46,181 bases of DNA. Origin: Bacteroidales bacterium. Its GTDB lineage: Bacteria; Bacteroidota; Bacteroidia; Bacteroidales; Rikenellaceae. The translations under genes and the position numbers were made by a program. The stretch lies in contig CASPAC010000013.1 of the NCBI GenBank assembly GCA_949419965.1, forward strand, positions 1 through 46,181. Reading direction: 5' to 3'. Below, in pieces: positions 38,604 through 46,181 of the stretch. The stretch's first letter is position 1, and each line of letters begins with the position of its first letter. Under the pieces are notes generated by a model. That model had not been told where the DNA came from. It did no database searches and saw only the letters and a program-made list of their open reading frames with translations.

Positions 38604-39604
38604 CAGAAGAAGCTGCGGTTACGAAGAACGACGATGACCACCACCGGAATGCCCGTCAGCGCGGTGATGGTGTTGACGGGCAGCGCCAGCAGTTTCGAAA
38701 CGAGGTCGCAGCCGAGCAGCAGGGCGGCCCCCGTCAGCATCGACGCCGGCATCAGCACCCGATGGTCGGCGCTGCGGAAGAGCATGCGCGCCAGATGCGG
38801 AACGGCCAGTCCGATGAACCCGATCGGACCGCAGAACGCCGTGACGGTGCCGGCAAGCAGCACGGTCGAAAGGACCAGCAGCGTGCGGGTGCGGCGGATG
38901 TCGAGCCCCATGGTGCGGGCGTAGCTTTCGCCTAAGAGCAGGAGGTTGAGCGGCTTGATGACGGCCACGGCGAGTGCCAGACCGGCCGTGACGACCGGAA
39001 GCAGCACCGCCAGCTGCCCGGCCGTGATGTCGCCCAGCGACCCCATGGTCCAGACGACGAAAGCCTTGAGCGCTGTTTCGGTGGAGAGGTATTGCAGGAT
39101 CTCGACAACCGATCCGATGCCCGATCCGAGCATCATGCCGAGGATCAGAATGACCATGATGTCCTTGATGCGGCGGCTCACGGCCAGCACGACGGCCAGC
39201 ACCAGCGCCGAGCCGAGCCATGCGGCTCCGGCTACGCCGAGCGAGCGGAGCAGCGAATGGCCGGCGATGCCGAGCATCGGAGCCCCGAGCAGGAAGAGCG
39301 CGACGCCCAATGCGGCGCCCGAACTGACCCCCAGGACGTAGGGCCCGGCCAGCGGGTTGCGGAAAAGGGTCTGCATCTCCAGACCGCTGGCGGCCAGCGC
39401 CGCGCCGGCCAGCAGAGCGGCCAGGGCTTTCAGGAGACGGATTTTCAGCACGATGTCGTGCACGACAGGATCGGCGGCGCGACCGGTCAGCGCCTGCCAC
39501 ACCTCGCCCGGCGAGAGTGCGACCGAGCCGACGGCCAGATCGGCCGTGAAGAGGGCGACGGTTGCGAAAAGCAGCAGTGCGAAGAGCAGGGAGTGCCGGG
39601 ACAT
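38603..39604 (-). CDS. FecCD-type ABC importer permease
   Basis: Membrane subunit of 333 residues with about ten helices. FecCD features include LLAGAALAASGLEMQTLFRNPLAGPYVLGVSSGAALGVALFLL, ILGMMLGSGIGSVVEILQYLS, GESYARTMGLDIRRTRTLLVLSTVLLAGTVTAFCGPIGFIGLAVPHLARMLF (coupling region) and a short C-terminus ITALTGIPVVVIVVLRNRSFF. It lies between the binding-protein and ATPase genes with a 2-base gap to the former. Confidence 0.95.
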   Translation of the reverse strand: MSRHSLLFALLLFATVALFTADLAVGSVALSPGEVWQALTGRAADPVVHDIVLKIRLLKALAALLAGAALAASGLEMQTLFRNPLAGPYVLGVSSGAALGVALFLLGAPMLGIAGHSLLRSLGVAGAAWLGSALVLAVVLAVSRRIKDIMVILILGMMLGSGIGSVVEILQYLSTETALKAFVVWTMGSLGDITAGQLAVLLPVVTAGLALAVAVIKPLNLLLLGESYARTMGLDIRRTRTLLVLSTVLLAGTVTAFCGPIGFIGLAVPHLARMLFRSADHRVLMPASMLTGAALLLGCDLVSKLLALPVNTITALTGIPVVVIVVLRNRSFF

Positions 39605-39606
39605 CG

Positions 39607-40776
39607 CTATTCGAGACGCTTGTAATAGGTGAGCGTATCGGCGCCGAGCGACGGGTGGAGGATGGTCGTCAGATCGTGCAGCACCAGGTCGGGGTGCACG
39701 GCGCCCGACTCCCAGAAGTCGGAACCTCCGCCCGGGGTGAGCCGGCGGTTGTTGTTGTAGACCCTGCGGTTGCGTACGACGGGCAGCTCGGCGAACTTGG
39801 GGTTCTGGGCTTTCAGTTCATCGAGCGTATTGCAGGAGCCCACGTTGAGCCACACGTCGGCATCGCTGGCAAGCAGGTAGGCCTGTTCCAGATCGACGGG
39901 CCGCGAACTGTTGCCCTCCTCCGAGGAGGTGAAGGTGTCGCCTCCGGCGTCGCGGATGAGCTGCACCATGTAATTGCGTGCGGGCGGCATGAACCATGTA
40001 TCGCGGTAGGGCGTGTTCAGCAGAACCTTGGGCAGGCAGGCGACGTCGGGAATTTCCTGCTCGACATAGGCCCGCACGCACTGCGCCGTGGCGTTGTAGC
40101 GTTCGGCGATCCGGTCGAAAACAGCGGTTCCGCGGTCGCGGCAGCCGCACAATTCGGCCGCGACCACCAGCCATTCGGCCTTGCCGAGGGGCGAGGGCTC
40201 GAGGTAGTCGCCTATATATATATAAGGAATGTCCAGCTCCCGGAGCTTGCCGGTCACGGCGGTGTTTTCGCCCGTCACGCCATACAGCAGCACGATGCTG
40301 GGGCGCATGACGGCCAGCAGCTCGAAATCGAGGTTGGTGTCGTAGCCGATGTCGCGCACTTCGCCGCAGAGCCGGTGGGCCCGGACGTAGGAGTTGGCTA
40401 TGTAGTCGATGCCCGACACACCCTTGATGCGGCGCACCTCGCCCAGCGCGTCGAACAAGGCTACGTGGCTCGACGAGAGGCAGGCCACGCGGTGCACCGG
40501 CGCCCGGACTGTCTGTCCGTCGAAATCGATCGGTGCGTCGTTGTCGTCGTGGAGCACCAGCAAATGCTGCTCCACCTTTTCGGCGCCCTGCCACGGATTG
40601 CGGATGGTGATCAGGGCCGCCGCGTCGTTTTCCGTGCCGCGGATGTCGAAGCCGGCGGCGTAGGCCGGGGTGTAGAGCGGGCGGTCGAAATCGGCCGTCG
40701 AGTAGTTCCTGCGGCTTTCGCAGGCCGTAAGCGTCAGGATCGCCAGGATGCCCGGGAGTATGTTTGACGGTTTCAT
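39607..40776 (-). CDS. ABC importer substrate-binding lipoprotein (BtuF/FepB type)
   Basis: Periplasmic receptor for the downstream permease and ATPase. From the ATG at 40776 it is 389 residues with a lipoprotein signal (MKPSNILPGILAILTLTACES). It has the class III binding-protein layout: two lobes (RVACLSSSHVALFDALGEVRRIKGVSGIDY; PSIVLLYGVTGENTAVTGKLRELDIPYIYIGDYLEPSPLGKAEWLVVAAELCG; PARNYMVQLIRDAGGDTF) linked by a long helix. A TACTTTTG box at 40783-40790 is only 7 bases upstream, so it is an uncertain promoter. Substrate unknown (iron-chelate or cobalamin). Confidence 0.9.
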   Translation of the reverse strand: MKPSNILPGILAILTLTACESRRNYSTADFDRPLYTPAYAAGFDIRGTENDAAALITIRNPWQGAEKVEQHLLVLHDDNDAPIDFDGQTVRAPVHRVACLSSSHVALFDALGEVRRIKGVSGIDYIANSYVRAHRLCGEVRDIGYDTNLDFELLAVMRPSIVLLYGVTGENTAVTGKLRELDIPYIYIGDYLEPSPLGKAEWLVVAAELCGCRDRGTAVFDRIAERYNATAQCVRAYVEQEIPDVACLPKVLLNTPYRDTWFMPPARNYMVQLIRDAGGDTFTSSEEGNSSRPVDLEQAYLLASDADVWLNVGSCNTLDELKAQNPKFAELPVVRNRRVYNNNRRLTPGGGSDFWESGAVHPDLVLHDLTTILHPSLGADTLTYYKRLE

Positions 40777-40807
40777 CGACTTCAAAAGTAGAAAAAAATC
40801 TTCAGAT

Positions 40808-40839
40808 TTTGTTGTTTTTAGAAAAATATGCTATATTTG
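40808..40839 (+). promoter_or_regulatory. tRNA-Pro promoter
   Basis: TTTG (40808-40811), 20 bases, TATATTTG (40832-40839), 28 bases before the tRNA. Confidence 0.85.
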
Positions 40840-40867
40840 CAGTCCCAAACCGATGGTTTCGGGTAAT

Positions 40868-40942
40868 CGGGGCGTAGCTCAGTCCGGTTAGAGTACACGT
40901 CTGGGGGGCGTGTGGTCGCTGGTTCGAATCCAGTCACCCCGA
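40868..40942 (+). tRNA. tRNA-Pro (anticodon GGG)
   Basis: Folds as acceptor CGGGGCG, D-arm GCTCAGTCCGGTTAGAGT, anticodon arm CACGT-CTGGGGG-GCGTG (anticodon GGG), T-arm CTGGTTCGAATCCAG and CACCCCG plus discriminator A. One acceptor pair is C:A. CCA is not encoded. Its 3' end is the likely attachment site of the downstream island. Confidence 0.92.
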
Positions 40943-40948
40943 CAACAG

Positions 40949-40993
40949 GAAAAGCACTGATAATCCAACGGTTATCGGTGCTTTTCTTTTTTA
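40949..40993 (+). terminator. tRNA-Pro terminator
   Basis: AAAAGCACTGATAA-TCCAACGG-TTATCGGTGCTTTT followed by TCTTTTTT. Confidence 0.85.
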
Positions 40994-41015
40994 TCCGCAC
41001 CTGCCGAAAATGAGC

Positions 41016-41061
41016 GGTTGACGCCACGGTTGACGCGAAAAAGTCAACCAAGAAGTCAACC
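41016..41061. promoter_or_regulatory. Fourfold dyad repeat upstream of the integrase
   Basis: GGTTGAC-5-GGTTGAC-8-GTCAACC-5-GTCAACC, a perfect symmetric set 7 bases before the integrase ATG and about 75 bases past tRNA-Pro. It may be integrase arm-type sites or an autoregulatory operator. Confidence 0.75.
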
Positions 41062-41068
41062 GAATCCG

Positions 41069-42289
41069 ATGAAAACATCCGTTTCCGTCGTTTGTTACAG
41101 GTACAAGGTACTTGCAAACGGAGAATCTCCGCTGATGCTCCGCATTTCCAAAGAGGGTCGCCGTACGATGAAAAGTCTGGGCGTGTCGGTCGATCCCAAA
41201 TTCTGGAATTTCGACACCAACCAACCCAAGCCCAATTGTCCGAATCGGGCGTTGATTCGTCAAATCGTACTGAAATACGAAACCGAATACAACGGCAAGA
41301 TTCTGACGAAAGAGATCAACGAAGAAGAATTTACCCCGCAGACGATTGTAGCCGAACAAAAGGAGCGCATCAAGGTGCAGACCGTCGAGGAAGTCTACAA
41401 AACGATTATTGCTGAGTTGAAAGAACGGGGGAGTGTCGGCACTGCCTATGCCTATCTGAACTCCTACAACGTGTTGAAATCCTTTAATCGGGACAAACCG
41501 CTCAATTTCACGTTCAGCCGTATCGATGCCGATTATCTGGAACGATTCGAGGAGTGGATGCGGGCACGGGGGAATAAAGATACGTCGATGAGTTTTCAGA
41601 TGCGCACTCTGCGGGCCGTGTTCAATCGGGCGATTAAGTCGAAAGCCGTTGCCCGCGAGAAGAACCCGTTCGCCGACTATAAGATTAGCCGATTCAACAC
41701 CCGCACCCCGAAACGGGCGTTGAGCAAGGCGGATGTAATGAAAATCGTCGATGCGGATTGCTCGGCAGAGAGCGATTCTTGCCGATTGGCGCAAAGCGTT
41801 TTTACATTCTCTTATTTGTGCGGGGGAATTTCGTTCGTCGATGTGGCGAATCTGACACCCGATAATATCGTGGACGGGCGATTGTCGTACAATCGTCAGA
41901 AAACGCACGGGGCAATCCATGTTCCGCTGTCGGAAAGGGCGATGCGGATTGTAGACAGCTATGCCGAAGCCTGCGAACGGTCGGGCTATCTGTTTCCGAT
42001 ACTCGATTCGCGCAGGCATACGACGCCGATGCAGAAACGGAATCGGGTGCATAAAGTCTGCCACCAAGTCAATACCGAATTGCGCCGATTAGCCTGCAAG
42101 TTGAATATTTCGGGAGAGGTAACGACTTATGTTGCAAGGCATAGCTTTGCTACCGTATTGAAGAAATCGGGTGTAAATATCGGCATCATATCCGAGGCGT
42201 TGGGCCACCATAGTCTGAAAACCACACAGATTTATTTAGGGGCATTCGAGAATAGCCAAATCGGCGCGGCAATGGCCAATCTGTTATGA
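41069..42289 (+). CDS. Tyrosine recombinase/integrase of the Bacteroides mobile-element type
   Basis: Site-specific recombinase, about 406 residues from the ATG at 41069 (MKTSVSVVCYRYKVLANGESPLMLRIS). An arm-binding N-terminus is followed by a SAM-like core-binding domain (about 105-190) and a catalytic domain. The catalytic pattern shows KTHGAIHVPLS, TTYVARHSFATVL (Arg II), LGHHSLKTTQIYLG (His and Tyr nucleophile). The box I site reads FSYLCGGISFVDVANL, with Gly where many members have Arg, similar to the IntDOT group which lacks Arg I. It marks integration next to tRNA-Pro; the distal attachment site is beyond the window. Confidence 0.92.
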   Translation: MKTSVSVVCYRYKVLANGESPLMLRISKEGRRTMKSLGVSVDPKFWNFDTNQPKPNCPNRALIRQIVLKYETEYNGKILTKEINEEEFTPQTIVAEQKERIKVQTVEEVYKTIIAELKERGSVGTAYAYLNSYNVLKSFNRDKPLNFTFSRIDADYLERFEEWMRARGNKDTSMSFQMRTLRAVFNRAIKSKAVAREKNPFADYKISRFNTRTPKRALSKADVMKIVDADCSAESDSCRLAQSVFTFSYLCGGISFVDVANLTPDNIVDGRLSYNRQKTHGAIHVPLSERAMRIVDSYAEACERSGYLFPILDSRRHTTPMQKRNRVHKVCHQVNTELRRLACKLNISGEVTTYVARHSFATVLKKSGVNIGIISEALGHHSLKTTQIYLGAFENSQIGAAMANLL

Positions 42290-42302
42290 CGAAAAATCGG
42301 AC

Positions 42303-42356
42303 CGACTTTGTCGCGGGGTCTTAAAATAGCCCCTCTGTCAAAGTTGGTCCTACTCT
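42303..42356. repeat. Long imperfect hairpin, copy 1
   Basis: GGACCGACTTTG...GGGG-tcttaaaatag-CCCC...CAAAGTTGGTCC, 13 bases after the integrase stop. A sister hairpin follows the ATPase gene at 45871-45922. Possibly a terminator or recombination/processing site. Confidence 0.75.
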
Positions 42357-42463
42357 TTTAAGGGATTATCCGTTTGCATCGGGTAGTCCCTTTTCTTTTT
42401 TCTGCGGTCGGTGGTTGTGTCAGAAAGCGGAATTTTGTAAATTCGTTGAAACAATTACCGCTT

Positions 42464-43396
42464 ATGAACGAACTTGCAGGCTCGAAAGGCTGTTTGGCTA
42501 CCGATACCCGCTCCTTACGGGAAATCGCTCCGTTGCTGGAAAACTATTTCGGCATTACGCTGGGTTACCTTACCAATGAAATCGAATCGAGTACAGGCAA
42601 ACATGCCGCCAAAGCGATTCAAGAGGATCACAAGATATATTTGCCGACCAACCGTTTCGATTACGATGCTTATATGGAGTTGTTCGGAGAAACGCCTCTA
42701 TTGACCGACCGATTGCGGGAAGCCCTTTTATTCGTGGCTTACATCATTACCGACCGCAAATTCAACGAAGAAGATTTATACGAGCGCGGATATTGGGAAG
42801 ATTGGAACACCTATAAGGGCGAGTGGGCGAAACTGATGCTTTTTATGGAAGAAACCGAACAACGGCATCGGAACCTGTACGAACGTGTCGGAGAACAGGA
42901 AATGCCCGTAACCCTGCGCACCGACAGCCGCAAGCAGGAGCCGCAGACGATTCCCAATACGAATAACTGGTTGTTCCGTCTGATCCGAAAGGAACTCGCC
43001 GATTATTTCCCCGACATTCGGACCGCCGAGGAAGCACGGCAGGAATTGGAACGCCGCAAACCCTCGGCAGGAGCCAAGCCGATGAATACGCTTTATCCGA
43101 TTGTCGCATACGGGATTTATCGGATGCTTCATGAAGAAAACGCCATACCCCAAAAGCCCGATACACCGAGCGAACTGTGCAGGCTGATCTATGATTACAC
43201 CCGCTTCGTCGGATGCTATCCGTCCTATAAAGGCTATGACGGTTCTTTCAACCCAAAAAACATACGTGCCGACATAGGCTATATAAAGAAGAACGTACAG
43301 AAATACGGCGGGGAAAAGATACCTAAATTCCCGTCTGTCGAGTTCGGGAAAATACACATCGTAACGGACAACATCGTTCATAAGGATTTATTCTGA
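42464..43396 (+). CDS. Island protein of unknown function
   Basis: A 310-residue, soluble, charged protein from the ATG at 42464 (MNELAGSKGCLATDTRSLRE). Upstream codons are likely leader; TAAATTCG, close to a -7 box, lies at about 42438. Segments such as ENYFGITLGYLTNEIESSTG, TDRLREALLFVAYIITDRKFNEEDLYERGYWEDW and ELCRLIYDYTRFVGCYPSYKGYDGSFNPKNIRADIGYIKK are conserved-looking but I cannot name the family. It is followed by its own terminator. GC content is lower than in the chromosome part, as for the whole island. Confidence 0.75.
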   Translation: MNELAGSKGCLATDTRSLREIAPLLENYFGITLGYLTNEIESSTGKHAAKAIQEDHKIYLPTNRFDYDAYMELFGETPLLTDRLREALLFVAYIITDRKFNEEDLYERGYWEDWNTYKGEWAKLMLFMEETEQRHRNLYERVGEQEMPVTLRTDSRKQEPQTIPNTNNWLFRLIRKELADYFPDIRTAEEARQELERRKPSAGAKPMNTLYPIVAYGIYRMLHEENAIPQKPDTPSELCRLIYDYTRFVGCYPSYKGYDGSFNPKNIRADIGYIKKNVQKYGGEKIPKFPSVEFGKIHIVTDNIVHKDLF

Positions 43397-43423
43397 ATAA
43401 CCAATATATTTCAGGTAGAGAAT

Positions 43424-43447
43424 GGGTGCAGAAATGCACCCTTTTTC
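43424..43447 (+). terminator. Terminator of the island's first cargo gene
   Basis: GGGTGCA-GAAA-TGCACCC followed by TTTTTCTTT, 28 bases after the stop. Confidence 0.85.
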
Positions 43448-43593
43448 TTTACCTGTTCCATTGAAACCGAATGACGCTTTTTTGCGTTATCGCAGTGGAG
43501 AAGAAGAAAGAGTTACGAGCAGAGAAACGGGTTGGCAGAAGCCGAAAAAAAGATTCTTAGTAATATACTGAATTACAGAGGAAAACAATAGGT

Positions 43594-43707
43594 ATGAAAC
43601 AAGCCGATATTCTCTACCTGAAACGGCTCGGAGAAGCAAAAAAAATCGACCACTTTTGCAGTCGCAAACAAGGTCGGAGCGTACGGCCGACCGAAGTCGA
43701 AATTTAA
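43594..43707 (+). CDS. Possible 37-residue small protein
   Basis: ATG at 43594 opens a short frame beginning MKQADILYLKRLGEAKKIDH. It is too short for any call, and the segment CACTTTTGCAGTCGC inside it resembles a promoter start region, so it may be only the leader of the next gene. The rest of the 43448-43723 gap has nothing else I can support. Confidence 0.2.
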   Translation: MKQADILYLKRLGEAKKIDHFCSRKQGRSVRPTEVEI

Positions 43708-43723
43708 TTTTAATAATATTCTT

Positions 43724-44077
43724 ATGATATTAAATTCTTATTTGAAGCGGGCGAATCTCGCTTACCTGCAAGAAGCCGTCGAGAACGGCTACCGCATGAG
43801 CATTGTGCTTGAATATGACGGCAACTATTATTACCGAGTACGGGTGCACGAAGCGGATGCAACGGTCATGTTCCTGATGTACCTGAATGCCGAGGTTTAT
43901 GCGACGGTACAGCGAATGCTGGGTTGCCAAACGATTCTATCCGTCGCAACTGGCCGATTCAATCTTTCGCACGCCGATAGTCTGGTTGCTTTTCGCGGAA
44001 TGTCCGTGTTGAAAATGCGGATGCTCCATGCCTTGAATATCTTTTACAAAAATGTTTCACTTACCTATGCACGATAA
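43724..44077 (+). CDS. Small island protein of unknown function
   Basis: A 117-residue protein beginning MILNSYLKRANLAYLQEAVENGYRMSIVLEYDGNYYYRVRVHEADATVMF. An alpha-beta composition without membrane segments or known motif is apparent. It overlaps the start region of the following ATPase gene, so they are probably co-translated and may act together. No family recognised. Confidence 0.7.
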   Translation: MILNSYLKRANLAYLQEAVENGYRMSIVLEYDGNYYYRVRVHEADATVMFLMYLNAEVYATVQRMLGCQTILSVATGRFNLSHADSLVAFRGMSVLKMRMLHALNIFYKNVSLTYAR

Positions 44078-45860
44078 CAGAATGCTGACAGAAACCTTAA
44101 ACATCGACAAGGGGCAATGGTTGTCGAATGTCTTGCCCTTGATTCCAGCAAATACGATTTTCGACAAAACCATTACGGGATGCGGAGCAACGACACTGGA
44201 AATAAATGCGGCACGCAATTCCATTGTCATTGAACCGAATATCCCCGTGATTCTCGGCAAGAAAGCGGAACATCCGTTTCTGTTCGCCGTGTACGAGGGC
44301 ATTGCGAAAGAGGACGTGAAAGCCTATCTTGCAGGGGAGCATGACGGCTATCGTAAAATCATTACGACGCCCGAAGGCTTCGACAAAAAGGTAAGGCCAG
44401 CTATGCACGAGTTGAGCATACCCCTCTATAAAGACTATTTCCTGCTGTTCGATGAGTGCGAAAAGACCATACAGGATGTGGGCTATCGCGGGGACATCTA
44501 CCTGCCTGTCGAGGATTTTTTCAAATTCGAGAGCAAGGCGATGGTTTCGGCAACGCCTATCGTTCCGTCCGACCCGCGTTTCGCGGAAAACGGGTTTAAG
44601 ATACTGAAACTCGTTCCGACTTATGATTGCCGAATCGAACTGACGCTTTGCACGACCAACAACACGGTCGCTGTTCTGCGGAAGCTGCTGAAACGGCTGA
44701 AAAACGAAACGGTCTGTGTGTTTCTGAACTCTACAGACACGATATTGAGCCTGATTCATGCGCTCGAATTGCAAGGCCGCAGCAAGGTTTTTTGCAGCGA
44801 AAAGAGCGTGCGGAAACTCAAACAGATGAACTTTACCGACGCCAGCGAAACGCTCGAAGAATTGGCGCCCGTCAATTTCCTGACCAGCCGTTTCTATGCG
44901 GCTGTGGACATCAAGCTGGACTACAAACCCCACGTAATCATGCTGACGGATGTAATGCGTGCTCCCTTTTCGGCCGTAGACCCGCAGACCGAAGTCGTGC
45001 AGGCCATCGGGCGATTCCGTAACGGCATAGCACGGGCATACCATATCGCCAACACGAGCGACAGCCTGCAATGTCAGACCCGCGAAGCACTCGAACGCCG
45101 ACTGACGGGCGAGGAGAAAATCTACAATCAAATTCGCCAGATACAGCCCGACGGCGAGGATGAAGCGCAAGCCCGTTTCCAAGCCCTGAACGGCATGGCC
45201 TACAAGCGGTTCGTAACCCGCGACGGAAAACGCAACCATTTTATGTGGGACAATGCGTGGGCGGATGAACAGATCAAGGCATACTATCGCTATCCGTCCA
45301 CTCTGACAGCGGCTTATAAATCGGCTCCGTTCCGACTGCAAGTCTGCACGGCCTATTACCCGATAACGGATGCGGACCGTCTGCGTCGCGAGAAAGCGAA
45401 AATGAATACGCGCGAATTGTGGCGAGAGGTAGTCGAACAACTTGCCAAACTTCAAACGGCCCACTCCGACATGGAACCTGCATTTCTACAAGAAGAACTG
45501 GGGAATGAATTTGCGACGATTGTACAGGCATTTACGATTCTCGGCGCAAAACGGATGGAAGAATTGGGGTACAGCCGCAGTAAGATTGAAGCGGCCATGA
45601 CCCGCATCGAAGAAAACGTGTTGCTGACAGCCCCCAAAATGCAGGAAGCCGTTTATGCGCGGTACGGCACGGGCGATCTGGTGGCCTGCTCGGAAATCAA
45701 CAATTTCTTGCATCGACTGATCGTGAACAACGGCATCCCGTTCGAGGGGCGGCGCGTGGATCGCAAAGTCGTGAAACTCTTTTTTGAGATCGAGGACGAC
45801 ACAAAACGCCTCAGGGGTCAAAAAGCATTTCTACTCGGCAAAAAAATGTTTGAGTTTTAA
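44052..45860 (+). CDS. SF2-helicase-like ATPase of the island
   Basis: A 602-residue protein with helicase superfamily 2 motifs: a Walker A-like TITGCGATTLE (about 40-50), a DECE box in LLFDECEKTIQ (134-137), a SAT motif in MVSATPIVPSD (about 170), and a motif VI-like VVQAIGRFRNGIAR near 325. The second half (about 380-602) is charged and has no named domain. ATGs at 44067 and 44082 are alternative starts; the 44052 start overlaps the preceding gene by 26 bases. The GxGAT P-loop is unusual. It could remodel nucleic acid in replication, transfer or defence of the element; role unproven. Confidence 0.75.
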   Translation: MFHLPMHDNRMLTETLNIDKGQWLSNVLPLIPANTIFDKTITGCGATTLEINAARNSIVIEPNIPVILGKKAEHPFLFAVYEGIAKEDVKAYLAGEHDGYRKIITTPEGFDKKVRPAMHELSIPLYKDYFLLFDECEKTIQDVGYRGDIYLPVEDFFKFESKAMVSATPIVPSDPRFAENGFKILKLVPTYDCRIELTLCTTNNTVAVLRKLLKRLKNETVCVFLNSTDTILSLIHALELQGRSKVFCSEKSVRKLKQMNFTDASETLEELAPVNFLTSRFYAAVDIKLDYKPHVIMLTDVMRAPFSAVDPQTEVVQAIGRFRNGIARAYHIANTSDSLQCQTREALERRLTGEEKIYNQIRQIQPDGEDEAQARFQALNGMAYKRFVTRDGKRNHFMWDNAWADEQIKAYYRYPSTLTAAYKSAPFRLQVCTAYYPITDADRLRREKAKMNTRELWREVVEQLAKLQTAHSDMEPAFLQEELGNEFATIVQAFTILGAKRMEELGYSRSKIEAAMTRIEENVLLTAPKMQEAVYARYGTGDLVACSEINNFLHRLIVNNGIPFEGRRVDRKVVKLFFEIEDDTKRLRGQKAFLLGKKMFEF

Positions 45861-45870
45861 GAGCATCGGA

Positions 45871-45922
45871 CCGACTTGGCAAAGGGGGCTTACAAACACC
45901 CCTTTGCGAAAGTTGGTCCGTT
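45871..45922. repeat. Long imperfect hairpin, copy 2
   Basis: GGACCGACTTGGCAAAGGGG-gcttacaaaca-CCCCTTTGCGAAAGTTGGTCC, 10 bases after the ATPase stop. The outer stem is the same as in copy 1, the inner stem changed on both sides but still pairs. Confidence 0.75.
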
Positions 45923-46126
45923 TGTTATACCCGCGCACCTACTCCCTATTTTTCACCCCTCCCCCTTTTCGGATGGGAAACCGAATACTTTACCTGACTA
46001 TTCAATAGGATTCCACTAAGAACAAACCGCCCCTATTTATGCCCCAAAACAACCGACAGCGAAAGATTATTGATATTATATATAGTTGAATTACTACCTA
46101 TAAGCGATAAACAAAACCTAATCGCT
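45923..46126. other. Intergenic upstream of the last gene
   Basis: About 200 AT-rich bases, including a TATATATAG stretch near 46077-46085 (TATAGTTG resembles a -7 box with one mismatch). No other feature. Confidence 0.5.
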
Positions 46127-46181
46127 ATGTACGAAACACAAGAGAGAACCAAACGCATGACGGACATTCATGTTCTATGGG
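46127..46181 (+). CDS. Start of an island gene cut by the window edge
   Basis: The ATG at 46127 opens MYETQERTKRMTDIHVLW and runs to the edge. The family cannot be told from 18 residues. Confidence 0.4.
   Translation, partial: MYETQERTKRMTDIHVLW

Noticed and set aside
42303..42356. Integron attC site
   Set aside because: The hairpin lacks the conserved attC core ends and no integron integrase is present.

Overview
The window looks like a chromosomal segment of a GC-rich member of the Bacteroidota, most likely a Rikenellaceae/Alistipes-type gut bacterium. This is inferred from the Bacteroidota promoter signature (TTTG, about 19-20 bases, then TAnnTTTG) before many genes, the lack of clear Shine-Dalgarno sites, the gene families and the high GC content. 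No database search was possible.

Layout. 1-6.3 kb: 5' part of valS (minus), then lon and the CMP-KDO genes kdsB-kdsA-kdsD. 6.8-12.2 kb: oxyR (minus), trpS, a ClC channel with CBS domains, a small PAS protein and a sugar/maltose-type O-acetyltransferase. 12.5-19.8 kb: a tight run rsfS-ftsH-cdsA-psd-AI-2E family permease-stand-alone riboflavin kinase-ahcY. 20.3-22.1 kb: panC-panD-DUF456 (minus). 22.4-24.4 kb: a dipeptidyl-peptidase III lipoprotein. 24.4-27.3 kb: four repeat cassettes around a small secreted-protein gene. 27.5-30.1 kb: M23 peptidase-ispD-PH-domain membrane protein (minus). 30.7-37.4 kb: an EamA permease, rpsF-rpsR-rplI, thiL, adk, an acetylxylan-esterase-like hydrolase, a fifth cassette, and tRNA-Glu-rpsT. 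37.8-40.8 kb: an iron/cobalamin-type ABC importer (minus). 40.9 kb to the end: tRNA-Pro(GGG) followed by a lower-GC integrated island with a tyrosine recombinase, unfamiliar genes and an SF2-helicase-like ATPase; the island runs off the window.

The most unusual content is a family of about 0.4-0.65 kb cassettes (five copies plus one degenerate end) bounded by inverted AAAACAGCTT/AAGCTGTTTT termini. Each carries a promoterless C-terminal C-type-lectin-like (FISUMP-like) segment of the kind diversified by diversity-generating retroelements (DGRs). Cassettes 4 and 5 differ at 15 positions over 179 gap-free bases, and 14 of these involve an adenine on the coding strand in one copy, mostly as AAC versus NNC codons. 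That is the pattern left by DGR adenine mutagenesis, yet no reverse transcriptase, template repeat or full-length target gene lies in the window.

Other layers of structure are heptamer (GGTGAAA) and AATTC-type repeats sitting exactly at gene ends and supplying their stop codons, a tandemly duplicated promoter-like repeat upstream of the M23 peptidase, and two matching long hairpins in the island.
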